Source: Nocardia iowensis (GTDB lineage Bacteria; Actinomycetota; Actinomycetes; Mycobacteriales; Mycobacteriaceae). Taken from it: a DNA stretch of 64,000 nt. The stretch is from contig NZ_CP078145.1 in assembly GCF_019222765.1 (NCBI RefSeq), positions 6,138,001 through 6,202,000 on the forward strand, written 5' to 3'. Numbering within the stretch: the stretch's first letter is position 1; each line of letters starts with the position of its first letter. The notes beneath the pieces are model-generated. The model ran no database searches. It was not told the DNA's origin and worked only from the letters and a program-made list of their open reading frames with translations. The position numbers and the translations under genes are program-made. Below, in pieces: positions 15,521 through 26,626 of this stretch.

Positions 15521-15838
15521 ATGTCGTACCCCGAGCTGCACACACAGCCGCAGTGGCGCCGGACCGGGAACACCCATTTCCCGGTAGCCGCCCTCGTCGC
15601 GGGCCAATGGTGGGTCTTGCGGCTCAACGGGTTTCCCGATCACCCGCTCTGGACACTGTTCGTCGACGGTCAGCGGCGTTTCGACCTCGAAACCGCGCCG
15701 TCGGCCTGGGGGCCGCTGCACGACGCGCCGATGCTAGAGACGAGCACCGCCCAGGACATCCTGGCACCCATCCGAGATTTTGTGGCGTACGCCAGCGAAA
15801 TCGGCGACCCCTGCGACAACCCGTTCTGCTGCGGGTGA
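15521..15838 (+). CDS. Small hypothetical protein with Cys-rich C-terminus
   Basis: A 105-aa soluble protein (MSYPELHTQPQWRRTG...). It is rich in Trp and Pro (WWVLRLNGFPDHPLWTLFVD), and ends DPCDNPFCCG, a three-cysteine tail that could bind metal. ATG 15521 has AGGAG 6 nt upstream. I do not recognise the family; such proteins with a short beta-rich body occur widely in Nocardia and Mycobacterium as conserved hypotheticals. It is divergent from the eight-gene set and convergent with gyrB, with only 11 nt between their ends. Confidence 0.65.
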   Translation: MSYPELHTQPQWRRTGNTHFPVAALVAGQWWVLRLNGFPDHPLWTLFVDGQRRFDLETAPSAWGPLHDAPMLETSTAQDILAPIRDFVAYASEIGDPCDNPFCCG

Positions 15839-15849
15839 CGCGCAGGTGG

Positions 15850-18272
<2,423 letters not shown>

Positions 18273-19937
18273 TCAGCCACTGTTTCGGGCACCGACGCCG
18301 TCCGCGAATCCGGTGAGCAGTGGCGGAGTGTCGTCCATGTCGGTGCGGACCTCGATGAACACCAGTCGGTCGGTCGCCTGGGCTGCCTCGTCGAGCGCGC
18401 GAGCCAGCTCGGCGCTCGTCCGAGCGCGAAGCACCAGCGCGTCCGCCGCACCGAGGGCGTGCGGGATTGCGGCCCAATCCCATTCAGCGATGTTGTTGTA
18501 CGGCGCGCGCCGGCCGTGGATGGCCCGCTCGACGGTGTAGCCACTGTTGTTGACCAGGACGATGACGGGAGTCAGGCCGTGGCGAGCGATGGTGCCCAGT
18601 TCCTGGATCGTCAGCTGTGCCGAGCCGTCGCCGATCAACAGCAGACCGCGACGGGACGGGTCGGCCAATTGCGCGCCGAGCAGCGCGGGCAGCGTGTACC
18701 CGATCGACCCCCACAGCGGCTGCGCGATGAATCGAGCTCCGCCGGGAAGCCGTCGCGTGCACATGCCGAAGAACGACGTGCCCTGCTCGGCGATGACGGT
18801 GTTCCACGGTCGCACCGCGGCGGCCACGGTGTCCCATAGGTCGTGCTGGGTCAACGGCGCATCCGTGCGCTCGATCGGCGACACGACGGCCGATTCCGCC
18901 CGGAGCTTCGGCAGCGCAACCACTTCGCCGATCCGCTTCGTCAATCCCGACAAGGCGGCGCGCATCGGCACGCCGTCGAATCGTTTACCGTCGACGGCCG
19001 CCGAGTACGGGCCGATATCGATCCCCGCTTCGAGGTCGAATCCTTGGGTGAACCCGCCGCTGGTGGTGTCGGACAGCAGGACGCCGACGCGAATCAGCAG
19101 GTCCGCCTCGTCGACGGCGATCCGGGTGCGCGGGTCGCTGAGCTGGCCCGAGTACACGCCCACGAATTGCGGGTCGTCTTCGTCGATGACCGTCTTTCCC
19201 ATGGACAAGGTCGACACCGGAAATCCGCTGACCGCAAGGAATTCGGTCAGTTCGTCGCGCGCATGGAACCGGTCGGCCAAGAAGTCCGCGAGCACGGTGG
19301 CCGAGGATGCTCCGGCCACTCGCTTTTCGGCCGCCCGCAGGAATGCGGACAGGCTCTCGGTGTCGAGATCCTCGGTCCGCGGCAACGGGTCGGTCGGGGC
19401 CGCGATCCGCGCCGCGGCAACGTCGGCGGGTAGCCGCAAGTATCCGGGTCGGCTTTCGCGCAGGGCGGTGGTCAGTACCCGATCGATCTCGGCCCCGGCG
19501 TTTCCGGGACGAAGCACGGCTTGCGCGCAGGTGACCTCCGTATGCGCGCGGGCGAAACGTTCGTAGTCCCCGTCTCCGGCGGTGTGGTGCAGCACCGCCC
19601 CGGTCCGTTCCATGGCCTGGGCGGGCCCCACCGCGAGGTGAACCAGGGGAACTCGTTCGGCATAGCTGCCTGCCACCCCGTTGATCGCGCTGAGCTCGCC
19701 GACGCCGAAGGTCGTCACCAGCGCGCCGAAACCGGTCATTCGCGCGTAGCCGTCCACCGCGTACGACGCGCCGAGTTCGTTCGCGGTGCCCACCCACTCG
19801 AGCGTCGGATGGTCGATGATGCTGTCCAGCAGCTTCAGGTTGTAATCGCCAGGTACACCGAAAACATGCCGGACACCGAGTGATTCGAGTCGCTGCAACA
19901 AATATTCCGTGACGGTGATCGTTTCGTGGCTGTCCAT
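18273..19937 (-). CDS. Thiamine-diphosphate-dependent 2-keto acid decarboxylase
   Basis: A 554-aa enzyme of the pyruvate/indolepyruvate decarboxylase group, making aldehydes from 2-keto acids. N-terminal: VTEYLLQRLESLGVRHVFGVPGDYNL, the ThDP-activating Glu in TANELGASYAVDGYAR (about residue 53), the paired His LHHTAGDGDY (about 117) typical of this group. C-terminal: the ThDP/Mg motif GDGSAQLTIQELG... ending LVNNSGYT. Length fits. ATG 19937. Mycobacterial counterparts decarboxylate branched-chain and aromatic keto acids, so a role in aldehyde/fusel or indole-acetate formation is possible. A divergent PucR-type regulator 221 bp away is its likely control. Confidence 0.9.
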   Translation of the reverse strand: MDSHETITVTEYLLQRLESLGVRHVFGVPGDYNLKLLDSIIDHPTLEWVGTANELGASYAVDGYARMTGFGALVTTFGVGELSAINGVAGSYAERVPLVHLAVGPAQAMERTGAVLHHTAGDGDYERFARAHTEVTCAQAVLRPGNAGAEIDRVLTTALRESRPGYLRLPADVAAARIAAPTDPLPRTEDLDTESLSAFLRAAEKRVAGASSATVLADFLADRFHARDELTEFLAVSGFPVSTLSMGKTVIDEDDPQFVGVYSGQLSDPRTRIAVDEADLLIRVGVLLSDTTSGGFTQGFDLEAGIDIGPYSAAVDGKRFDGVPMRAALSGLTKRIGEVVALPKLRAESAVVSPIERTDAPLTQHDLWDTVAAAVRPWNTVIAEQGTSFFGMCTRRLPGGARFIAQPLWGSIGYTLPALLGAQLADPSRRGLLLIGDGSAQLTIQELGTIARHGLTPVIVLVNNSGYTVERAIHGRRAPYNNIAEWDWAAIPHALGAADALVLRARTSAELARALDEAAQATDRLVFIEVRTDMDDTPPLLTGFADGVGARNSG

Positions 19938-20158
19938 GCATTCCAGGCTGTCCGGCGGCGAGGGTGGTTACCAGGGCGCAAACCGAGAATCTGGGTGGCC
20001 TCGAATTGTGGAATCCACAGTCATGCTGGAAGCGGTCCCTGACGGGACCATCATCCTTTGGGTATCGTTGCAGGTCAGCCGCCAATACCTGATCTGTCGG
20101 CTCGCACGTGGCTTTTCCAACACATCCGGCCCTAGTGAAATACGCAGCGAGGTGAGCT

Positions 20159-21322
20159 ATGACACCGCACAGTCCGGCGGAGTGGCTGCCGATCATCGAA
20201 CTGTGCGACTCGATCACCGCCGATCTGCCCCGTCTGGTGCCGGACATAGTCGAGGTGATCCGCCGGGACGTCCCGGGTTATCACGTCGTCGACCCGGACG
20301 AACACATCGCCGGCGTGACCGAGCAATACCGAGGTCTGCTCGTCGGGCTCACGACGCGGCGTCCACCGTCCCCCGACGAGAGCGAACGGGCCCGCGCGTT
20401 GGGTCGGCTGCGGGCTCGCGAGGGTGTGTCCATGCAGTCGCTGATCGGCGCGTATCACGTCGGCTATCGCGAGATGTGGAATGTACTGCTCACCCGGGCC
20501 GACGCCCGAAATCCGCAGCTGGCCGCCCAATTGGTGCGGCTCGTCGGCACCGTCTGGACGTGGGTGCAGCAGGCGACCACCGCCGCCGCCGACGCGTACG
20601 GCGAGGCGATCCGCGCCGACGACGCGGCCCAACTCGCCTTGACCTTTCGTTTTTTCGACGCACTGGTGGCGGGCGGCGCCGCGAGCGTGGATCTCGATCA
20701 GCTGGCGCACGGGGTCGCCTTCGACCCCGGTGGCGAATTCCAGGCGGTCTGCTCGCCTGCCGACTCCTGGTCCGACGACAGTCTCGCGGAACTGCGGACC
20801 GCGATGGGCAGGTCCCGCGGAACGCTGCGATGCGTGAATCAAGGAACCACCATGATCGCGCTGCTGCAACACATTCCGGCCGCGGCACTGATCGACGAGA
20901 TGCGTCGACGGCAGCCGGAAGTGCCGATCGGAATCGGCTCGATCCGCCACGGTTTGCCCGGGGCCGCCGCCAGCATCATCGATGCCAAACAGGTAGTACC
21001 CATCGCCGTGCAAACAGGCGGAATCGCGCACTTCGACAACGAATGGTTGCTTGCCACAGTCCTCCCGCACGCCGACCGCCTAGCCGCGGTGCTGGAGCCC
21101 GGCCGGGCACCCGCCGCGAACCATCCGGAACTGGCCGAGACCGTACGACACTTCGCTCAGCACGGCATGTCCCTCGCCGCGACCGGCCGAGCCCTGCACA
21201 TTCACCCGAATACGGTGAAGTACCGCCTCGATCGCTGGCACGCACTCACCGGTTGGGACGTCCACACATGGAACGGGCTCTCCCGCAGCATGATCGGCCT
21301 CGCACAGCCCCCGAACGCGTAG
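20159..21322 (+). CDS. PucR/CdaR-type transcriptional regulator
   Basis: A 387-aa regulator with a C-terminal PucR-type helix-turn-helix: TVRHFAQHGMSLAATGRALH, then HPNTVKYRLDRWHALTG (about residues 325-365). The N-terminal 170 residues are an RsbR-like helical sensor domain (REGVSMQSLIGAYHVGYREMW) and the middle a degenerate GGDEF-like CdaR domain. ATG 20159 has GAGGTGA 5 nt upstream. Divergent from the keto-acid decarboxylase; PucR-type proteins often activate a neighbouring catabolic gene, so it is likely to regulate that gene. The effector is unknown. Confidence 0.85.
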   Translation: MTPHSPAEWLPIIELCDSITADLPRLVPDIVEVIRRDVPGYHVVDPDEHIAGVTEQYRGLLVGLTTRRPPSPDESERARALGRLRAREGVSMQSLIGAYHVGYREMWNVLLTRADARNPQLAAQLVRLVGTVWTWVQQATTAAADAYGEAIRADDAAQLALTFRFFDALVAGGAASVDLDQLAHGVAFDPGGEFQAVCSPADSWSDDSLAELRTAMGRSRGTLRCVNQGTTMIALLQHIPAAALIDEMRRRQPEVPIGIGSIRHGLPGAAASIIDAKQVVPIAVQTGGIAHFDNEWLLATVLPHADRLAAVLEPGRAPAANHPELAETVRHFAQHGMSLAATGRALHIHPNTVKYRLDRWHALTGWDVHTWNGLSRSMIGLAQPPNA

Positions 21323-21364
21323 ACCGGCAGCAGGGCGTGACCGCACCGGGCGCGCTGCGGGGGG

Positions 21365-22133
21365 CTAAATCTGCGCCGCGGGTGTCGCGGCGATCAGACC
21401 GCCATCGATGATCAGCTCTTGCCCGTTGATGTAGGACGCTTCGTCCGAAGCGAGGAATGCGACTGCGGCAGCGATCTCTTCGGCGCTACCGATGCGGCCC
21501 GCGGCCACCGTGGCGACGACGGCAGACTGGATTTCGGCCGACGCTTCGGCGTAGAAGGCGGGGGTGGCGGTGTAGCCAGGGCTCACGGCATTGACGCGGA
21601 TTCCCTTGGGCGCCAATTCGGCTGCCAGGGTGCGCCAGGTTCTGTACCGCCGCCTTGGTCGCCGAGTAGAGGGCGGCACCCGGGCTGCCCCGATGCAGCG
21701 CGAACGACGCGTTGATCACGATCGCGGCATGGTCGGCGAGCAGCGGAAGAGCCTTCTGGATGGTGAAGAACGCCGCCTTGAAATTGATATCGACGACGCG
21801 GTAGAACTCGGCCTCGGTGACGTCGGTGACCTGCTGGAACGCGCCGATACCCGCGTTGGCGAACACCACGTCCAGTCGCCCGTACCGGTCCTGGATCGCG
21901 GCGGTCAGCACATCGAGGTCGGCGAGATTCGCGGCGTCGCCGGGCACCGCGAGGACGCGGTCCGCACCATTCAACTCCTCGACCGCGGCATCGAGCCGGG
22001 ACTTGTCCCGACCCGTGATGACCACCCGCGCACCCTCGTCGAGCAACCGGCGGGCGGTAGCCAGCCCCATCCCGCTGGTACCGCCGGTGACGAGGGCGAT
22101 CTTGTCGTCGAATCGAGAACTGTTGGCGCGCAT
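21365..22133 (-). pseudogene. SDR-family oxidoreductase split by a 2-nt deletion
   Basis: Reading from ATG 22133 gives a complete start of a classical SDR: LVTGGTSGMGLA (glycine motif), FANAGIG, and the active site YSATKAAVQNLA. There the frame shifts: the next expected residues (RTLAAELAPKGIRVNAVSPG...) continue in another frame up to the stop at 21365-21367, with the usual end YINGQELIIDGG. Restoring two bases (GC) in the CTGGCGCACCCTG stretch near 21631-21636 would rejoin them into an intact protein of about 256 aa. So this is a very recent pseudogene or a sequencing/assembly error. An ArsR-type regulator is divergent from it. Confidence 0.85.
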
Positions 22134-22152
22134 GGGAAGACCTCTCAGACCG

Positions 22153-22188
22153 TTGAACTGTTCAAATACTTACGTACAGTTGGACTGT
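22153..22188. promoter_or_regulatory. Two dyads between the SDR and ArsR-type genes
   Basis: TTGAACTGTTCAA (22153-22165, perfect 6-bp arms around one base) and ACAGTTGGACTGT (22176-22188, perfect 5-bp arms around TGG) lie in the 83-bp divergent gap, 23 bp centre to centre. Their position fits operators for the adjacent ArsR-type repressor controlling both itself and the SDR gene. Confidence 0.6.
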
Positions 22189-22216
22189 ATGTCAACAATC
22201 GAGCTATCCTGTCGGC

Positions 22217-22549
22217 GTGATGGCGGCACATCCCGAGCGGGATCAGATCAGGTTGGCGAACGTGCTCGCCGCCCTGGGAAATCCGCTGCGACTGTGCATC
22301 GTTCGAGTGCTGGCCGACGGATGCGAGCACACCTGCGGCTCGATCGTGGACGGTGTGCCGAAATCGAATCTGACCCATCACTACCGGGTGCTGCGCGACG
22401 CCGGGATCATCTGGCAACGACCGTCCGGCCGGGAAACCCTGCAATCGTTGCGCCGCGAAGACCTCGACGCCCGCTTCCCAGGGTTGCTGGACTCTCTGCT
22501 CGCCGCGGCACGACGCGAAGCCGAGGGCTCGACCGCGGCGCGGCGCTGA
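22217..22549 (+). CDS. ArsR-family winged-helix regulator
   Basis: A 110-aa protein with the ArsR/SmtB winged-HTH layout: LANVLAALGNPLRLCIVRVL, recognition helix KSNLTHHYRVLRDAGII, and wing SGRETLQSLRRED. Two cysteines (CEHTC, about residues 33-37) precede the recognition helix but the metal-binding ELCVCDL motif is absent, so a non-metal effector is likely. Start is GTG 22217 or the adjacent ATG 22220; neither has a strong ribosome site. Divergent from the frameshifted SDR gene, its probable target. Confidence 0.85.
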   Translation: MMAAHPERDQIRLANVLAALGNPLRLCIVRVLADGCEHTCGSIVDGVPKSNLTHHYRVLRDAGIIWQRPSGRETLQSLRREDLDARFPGLLDSLLAAARREAEGSTAARR

Positions 22550-22697
22550 GCACCACTGTCGCGGACCTGTGCGGGGACACTGTTCCGGACTCGACGTCTT
22601 GTCGCGTCTCCCAACTCAGGTACCAAGATCGTGAATTTCTCACAGGCGCAGCCGATTTGGGACTTGCGAACAGCACGGTTCACTTACACTCGCGAAC

Positions 22698-23762
22698 GTG
22701 AGCATCCCTACGGAGCCAATCGGAAGCATTCCACGTCCCCAAGAGTTGCTGGCCGCGATGGCAGCGCACGGAGCAGGCGAGATCGATGACGCCGCGCTCG
22801 CTGAAGTTCAGCAGCGGGCTGTCAGTGACACTATCCGCCGACTCGAAGAGATAGGGTCACCGGTCGTCACTGACGGTGAGCAGAGCAAACCCAGTTTCGT
22901 CACGTATCCGATCGCCGGGCTGACCCAGCTGGCGGCGGAGGGCGTGGCGATTCCGTTCGCCGACGGGCATCAGCGGCAGTTGCCGGTGCTCACCGGCGGG
23001 CCGTTCCGATATCAAGCCCACGCCGCCGACTATCTGCGCGCGGCCCAGGCCCAGGCGACCGTGCCGGTGAAGCAGGCGGTGATCGCGCCGTCGGCGTTGA
23101 GCCTGCTGTATCCGGCCGACAGCATCGAGAGCTATCCGCGAGAAACCTTCCTCACGGATCTGATCGCCGAGGCCGAAGCCGACATCCGCGGCTGTCTCGA
23201 CGCCGGTGCGCCGGTGGTGCAGCTCGACTTCACCGAGGGCAGATTGTCGCTGAAGCTCGACCCGAGCGGCGGCGTCCTCGACCAGTTCATCGAGCTGAAC
23301 AACCTGGTCCTCGAACGCTTCTCGGCCGAGGAGCGGGCGCGGATCGGCGTGCACACCTGTCCCGGCGGCGATCAGGATTCGACGCACAGCCTCGATGTGG
23401 ACTACACCGCGCTGCTGCCGAAGCTCTTGCAGCTGAAGGCGGGCAACTTCTATGTCCAACTCGCCAGCGAGGCGGAACCGGAGAAGGTGCTCGCCGTCAT
23501 CGCCGAGCATCTGCCCGCGGACGCGCGCATCTTCGTCGGCGTCACCGATCCGATCGATCCGCGGGTGGAGACGGCGGAGCAGGTGCGCGACCGGGTGCTG
23601 GCCGCGGCCCGCCACCTTCCGGTCGACCGGTTGGGCACCTGCGACGACTGCGGGTTCTCCCCCTTCGCCGACGACACGTCCACCTCGCGGGAGACGGCGT
23701 TCGCCAAGATCAGGGCGCGCATCGACGGCACGGCGCTGGCCGCTGAGCAGCTAGGAGTCTGA
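22698..23762 (+). CDS. Short MetE C-terminal-like methyltransferase
   Basis: A 354-aa stand-alone protein related to the C-terminal (catalytic) half of cobalamin-independent methionine synthase and to other UROD/MetE-like methyltransferases. Zinc ligands are visible as HTCPGGD (His and Cys, about residues 218-220) and CDDCGFSPF (Cys about 316). The start IPTEPIGSIPRP matches the family's T..GS.PRP opening. It lacks the N-terminal MetE half, so it probably uses a methyl donor other than folate polyglutamate or a different thiol acceptor. GTG 22698 is the only good start; the ribosome site is weak. Confidence 0.85.
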   Translation: MSIPTEPIGSIPRPQELLAAMAAHGAGEIDDAALAEVQQRAVSDTIRRLEEIGSPVVTDGEQSKPSFVTYPIAGLTQLAAEGVAIPFADGHQRQLPVLTGGPFRYQAHAADYLRAAQAQATVPVKQAVIAPSALSLLYPADSIESYPRETFLTDLIAEAEADIRGCLDAGAPVVQLDFTEGRLSLKLDPSGGVLDQFIELNNLVLERFSAEERARIGVHTCPGGDQDSTHSLDVDYTALLPKLLQLKAGNFYVQLASEAEPEKVLAVIAEHLPADARIFVGVTDPIDPRVETAEQVRDRVLAAARHLPVDRLGTCDDCGFSPFADDTSTSRETAFAKIRARIDGTALAAEQLGV

Positions 23763-23832
23763 CCAGAGGCGACGCCCTCGGCGCGGTCGGTGCGGCGGAA
23801 ATGTCGGTGCACGGCATTAGGCTGAGCCGCAC

Positions 23833-25092
23833 ATGGAACCGAGCCGAGGGGGTCGCAGCGTGACGGCAAGCCGGGAGGTCGAGGCACCCGCTGTTACGGC
23901 GGACGGGACGGACCCCGAGCTACTCGATCTGCAGGACGATATTTCGTTCGGGCTCGAGGAAGTCAACGAGCTGCTCGCCGAGCTGATCGCGATGCAGGCC
24001 GACCGCAAGGCCAAGGACGGGGAGCTCCTGTCCTATCGGCTCGGTGTCACCGGCGAACAGCCCGAGACGCTGGCCAAGATCGGCGCGCGCTACGACCTGT
24101 CCCGCGACCGGATACGACAGCTGCATACCAAGGCGGTGGGGCAGCTGATTCGCAACGCCCAGTTGAGCGGTCACCGGGCGGCGGATGTGTTCGCCGAGCG
24201 CTACCCGATCGGCGCGCGCGACCAGCAGCTGGTGCGGGCGCTGCTGGTGGAGACCTACGCCACCGACACCGACATCGCGGCAAACGAGTTGTCGTACTTG
24301 AAGTTGCGGCTGGCCGGGCACGCGTCCGAGGACGCGAAGCGGATCGCGGGATTCGTGACGCAACGCATCGCGGCCTGGCAGAAGAAGACGAACCGGCGGC
24401 TCGCCAAACTGCGGGACGCGGAACCGCGCGCGACGAGTCAACTGAATCCGTGGCTGGGGCAAGTCGATTGGCCTGGCTCCGCGACACCGGATGCGCTGCC
24501 GGTGGTCTCGGCCCGGACCGTCGACAGCGACGATGACGGACGAGGCCGTTTCTACCTCGACAAGGTCGGGCGCGATGTGCCGTTCGATTCCGGGTTGGAG
24601 GCGCGGCTGCTGTGGATCCTCAACGCGAGTGACCTCGTCGACTCATTTCAAGAACAGCCCGCCGCCGTCGGTTACCACCGGGACGGCACCGAGCAGGTTT
24701 GCTACCCGAGCATCGTCGCCCGGCTCACCGATGGCCGGGTCGTGTTGATCGATGTCCAGCCGCTCGGACACGTTGCCTTCCACGTCAATCGAACGAAGGC
24801 CGCCGCCGGGCGCGCCTATGCGCACAGCAAGGGTTGGGGCTGGCTCATCTGGACCGGCAGCCTCCTCGGCATCCCTGATCTGCTCGCGCGCAAGGTCGAC
24901 GCGCATACCGCGGCCCAGCTGACCGAACTCGTCGAGCGCGGACCGGTCTCCTGGCCGACGATTCGGCAGCTGCGCGCGGAGCCCGGCCTGGAACTGCTCG
25001 ATTTCGTCGCGCTGGTGCTGCGCAACGAATGGCGCTGGGACCGCGGGCCGTTTCAGCTCAGCGCACCACCATCGCACCCGCCACGAACGTGA
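23833..25092 (+). CDS. Sigma-region-4-like HTH fused to a TnsA/restriction-endonuclease-like domain
   Basis: A 419-aa protein. Residues about 70-105 look like sigma-70 region 4: PETLAKIGARYDLSRDRIRQ followed by LHTKAVGQL. A helical middle follows, then at about 230-370 a PD-(D/E)XK-like core similar in layout to the TnsA N-terminal nuclease: FDSGLEARLLWILN (catalytic-Glu position), SFQEQPAAVGYHRDG, CYPSIVARLTDGRVVLIDVQ, HVNRTKAAAGRAYAHSKGWG. Where TnsA-like enzymes carry an Asp after YxP there is Ser, and the EVK-type motif reads DVQ, so activity may be lost or altered. ATG 23833 lies at the window-typical position; an in-frame GTG 23860 is also possible. It converges with the next gene and overlaps it by 35 nt. 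Confidence 0.65.
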   Translation: MEPSRGGRSVTASREVEAPAVTADGTDPELLDLQDDISFGLEEVNELLAELIAMQADRKAKDGELLSYRLGVTGEQPETLAKIGARYDLSRDRIRQLHTKAVGQLIRNAQLSGHRAADVFAERYPIGARDQQLVRALLVETYATDTDIAANELSYLKLRLAGHASEDAKRIAGFVTQRIAAWQKKTNRRLAKLRDAEPRATSQLNPWLGQVDWPGSATPDALPVVSARTVDSDDDGRGRFYLDKVGRDVPFDSGLEARLLWILNASDLVDSFQEQPAAVGYHRDGTEQVCYPSIVARLTDGRVVLIDVQPLGHVAFHVNRTKAAAGRAYAHSKGWGWLIWTGSLLGIPDLLARKVDAHTAAQLTELVERGPVSWPTIRQLRAEPGLELLDFVALVLRNEWRWDRGPFQLSAPPSHPPRT

Positions 25093-26005
25093 CGATCAGC
25101 ATCATCGCGCAGCAGGTCATCAACTGCCAGTGATTGATGGTCTGCTGCAGATTCTTGATGGTGGCGCGCAACGACGTGTCGAGGCGGTGATGGTCGTCGA
25201 GTTTGCGCCGCGCCTGCGCCAGTGACTCGGCGCGCTCCTGCGCCTCCTGCTCCGCCCGCTCCAACCGGAGCGTCAGTTTGACGAGATATTTCTGCTTGTC
25301 GCGCACCGATTTCCGGGACAGGGCCAGCGTGGTGCGCTGGTTGACCAGCTCCTGGCGCTGGCGGGCGATGATCATCGCCTGCGTTTTGGTGTGGTGTTCC
25401 CAATCGGCCACGGTGGCCCAACCTCCTGTCGTCACATCGCGATAACCCCAGACGATGTCGCCGGTGACCCAGCCGTGAATGAAGTCACGGAGCTCGAGTG
25501 GGTGCCGCCGCGGCGCGGCCACCGCGCTGTGCGCGGTGTCCAGCACACCGCACACCGCCTGGTAATCGCATGCGGGCGGGGCGAAATCGGCGATGCCGAG
25601 CGCGTGCAGATGATCGACCCAGTAGCCGGGCGGGCACAGCCACAGCACGTCCTCGATCCCCGCCGCGCGCAACCGCTCCGTATGTTCCTGTGCGAGAGCG
25701 CGTTCCAGCGGGCCACTGCGCACCTCGATGACGAACTCGCGCTCCCCCTTGCGCCAATAGATGTCAACGGGCAGCCCATCCACTCGCCGGTCCACCTCGG
25801 CCACCTCGGCGCCATACGCGAGCAACCTGCCACACAACCAATATTTCAACCGCCGCATATCCCATTGCGCGGCGTCACATTCCGGACACTTGCACCCGTA
25901 GCCCGCGGACTGCCGGCGCGCTCTGCCCGGACCGTCCGCGATACCCAACTCGGCGAGCATCGCCCGGCGACCGCAGGCGATCTCCGCCCGCTGCTTCGTT
26001 CTCAC
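25058..26005 (-). CDS. CoiA-like nuclease-fold protein with coiled coil and C-terminal membrane anchor
   Basis: A 315-aa protein in three parts. Residues about 36-45 form a small Cys cluster (CKCPEC). Residues 70-120 resemble the CoiA-like/PD-(D/E)XK core: VDGLPVDIYWRKGEREFVIE then VRSGPLERALAQEH and AAGIEDVLWLCPP; the usual E-x-Q/K is E-V-R. Residues about 210-285 are a charged coiled coil (LTLRLERAEQEAQERAESLA), followed by one membrane helix (LMTCCAMMLIVTFVAGAMVV) at the very C-terminus. GTG 26005 has GGGGAG 7 nt upstream. The tail points the nuclease-like domain into the cytoplasm. Its 3' end overlaps the convergent sigma-4/TnsA-like gene. Function unknown; DNA uptake, repair or defence are possible. 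Confidence 0.65.
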   Translation of the reverse strand: MRTKQRAEIACGRRAMLAELGIADGPGRARRQSAGYGCKCPECDAAQWDMRRLKYWLCGRLLAYGAEVAEVDRRVDGLPVDIYWRKGEREFVIEVRSGPLERALAQEHTERLRAAGIEDVLWLCPPGYWVDHLHALGIADFAPPACDYQAVCGVLDTAHSAVAAPRRHPLELRDFIHGWVTGDIVWGYRDVTTGGWATVADWEHHTKTQAMIIARQRQELVNQRTTLALSRKSVRDKQKYLVKLTLRLERAEQEAQERAESLAQARRKLDDHHRLDTSLRATIKNLQQTINHWQLMTCCAMMLIVTFVAGAMVVR

Positions 26006-26614
26006 GCGACCACTCCCCTGCCCAAACCACCGCAGGTCTGGCGACCTACGCCATAGATCAAGAGTGCGTCAGACTCGCGAACCTCGCCAGTCCCCTTTAC
26101 CCCGCGCCCGGGTGCGCCACCGTGTCAAATTTCCGGTTGAACGCCTGGTGTAGGCTGTGGCACAAGCAATTTCGCCGGAGCGAACGGCCACAACGACACG
26201 CATATATCGGTGGATTGACAGTAGCCGCCATCCTGCGACATCAGCACGCCGCGCGCCTACCCGCGCCGGTGCCGTCGTTCGAGCTGCCACCGGAGCGAGA
26301 AAGCGCATAGGCTACGACCGGGGTGCGCCACGGCTGGTCGCCGATTGGTAAGCAGATCTGTTCCGGACAAACCGGATCGCGCCGACCTCCGCCTGCAACG
26401 GCGCAGGACGGCCCGCCTACGCTGCTTCGATCAGATCCAAGGAGCCGGTACCGAACCGGTCTTCGCGGGCGAGCGTCAGCGAGTGAACCGACAACACAGC
26501 GCCCCTGGTGAACGACGGAGCCGCGCGTCAGCGAGGTCCCGGTCGTGAACTACGTATTTCCAACTGGGCGGATAGAATCGTCCGGCCGAGTGCGAGCTGG
26601 GCCGATACGGGGAA
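26006..26614. other. Gene-free stretch
   Basis: 609 bp with no supported gene. Plus-strand frames at 26122-26310 and 26545-27039 and a minus-strand frame at 26069-26308 lack ribosome sites and family-like sequence. It includes the upstream regions of the CoiA-like gene (minus) and of the tandem-repeat protein (plus). Confidence 0.5.
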
Positions 26615-26626
26615 GTGGGTTACTGG

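Noticed and set aside
22550-22697. Possible SAM or cobalamin riboswitch before the MetE-like gene
   Set aside because: Only about 150 nt and no conserved box or stem that I could identify.
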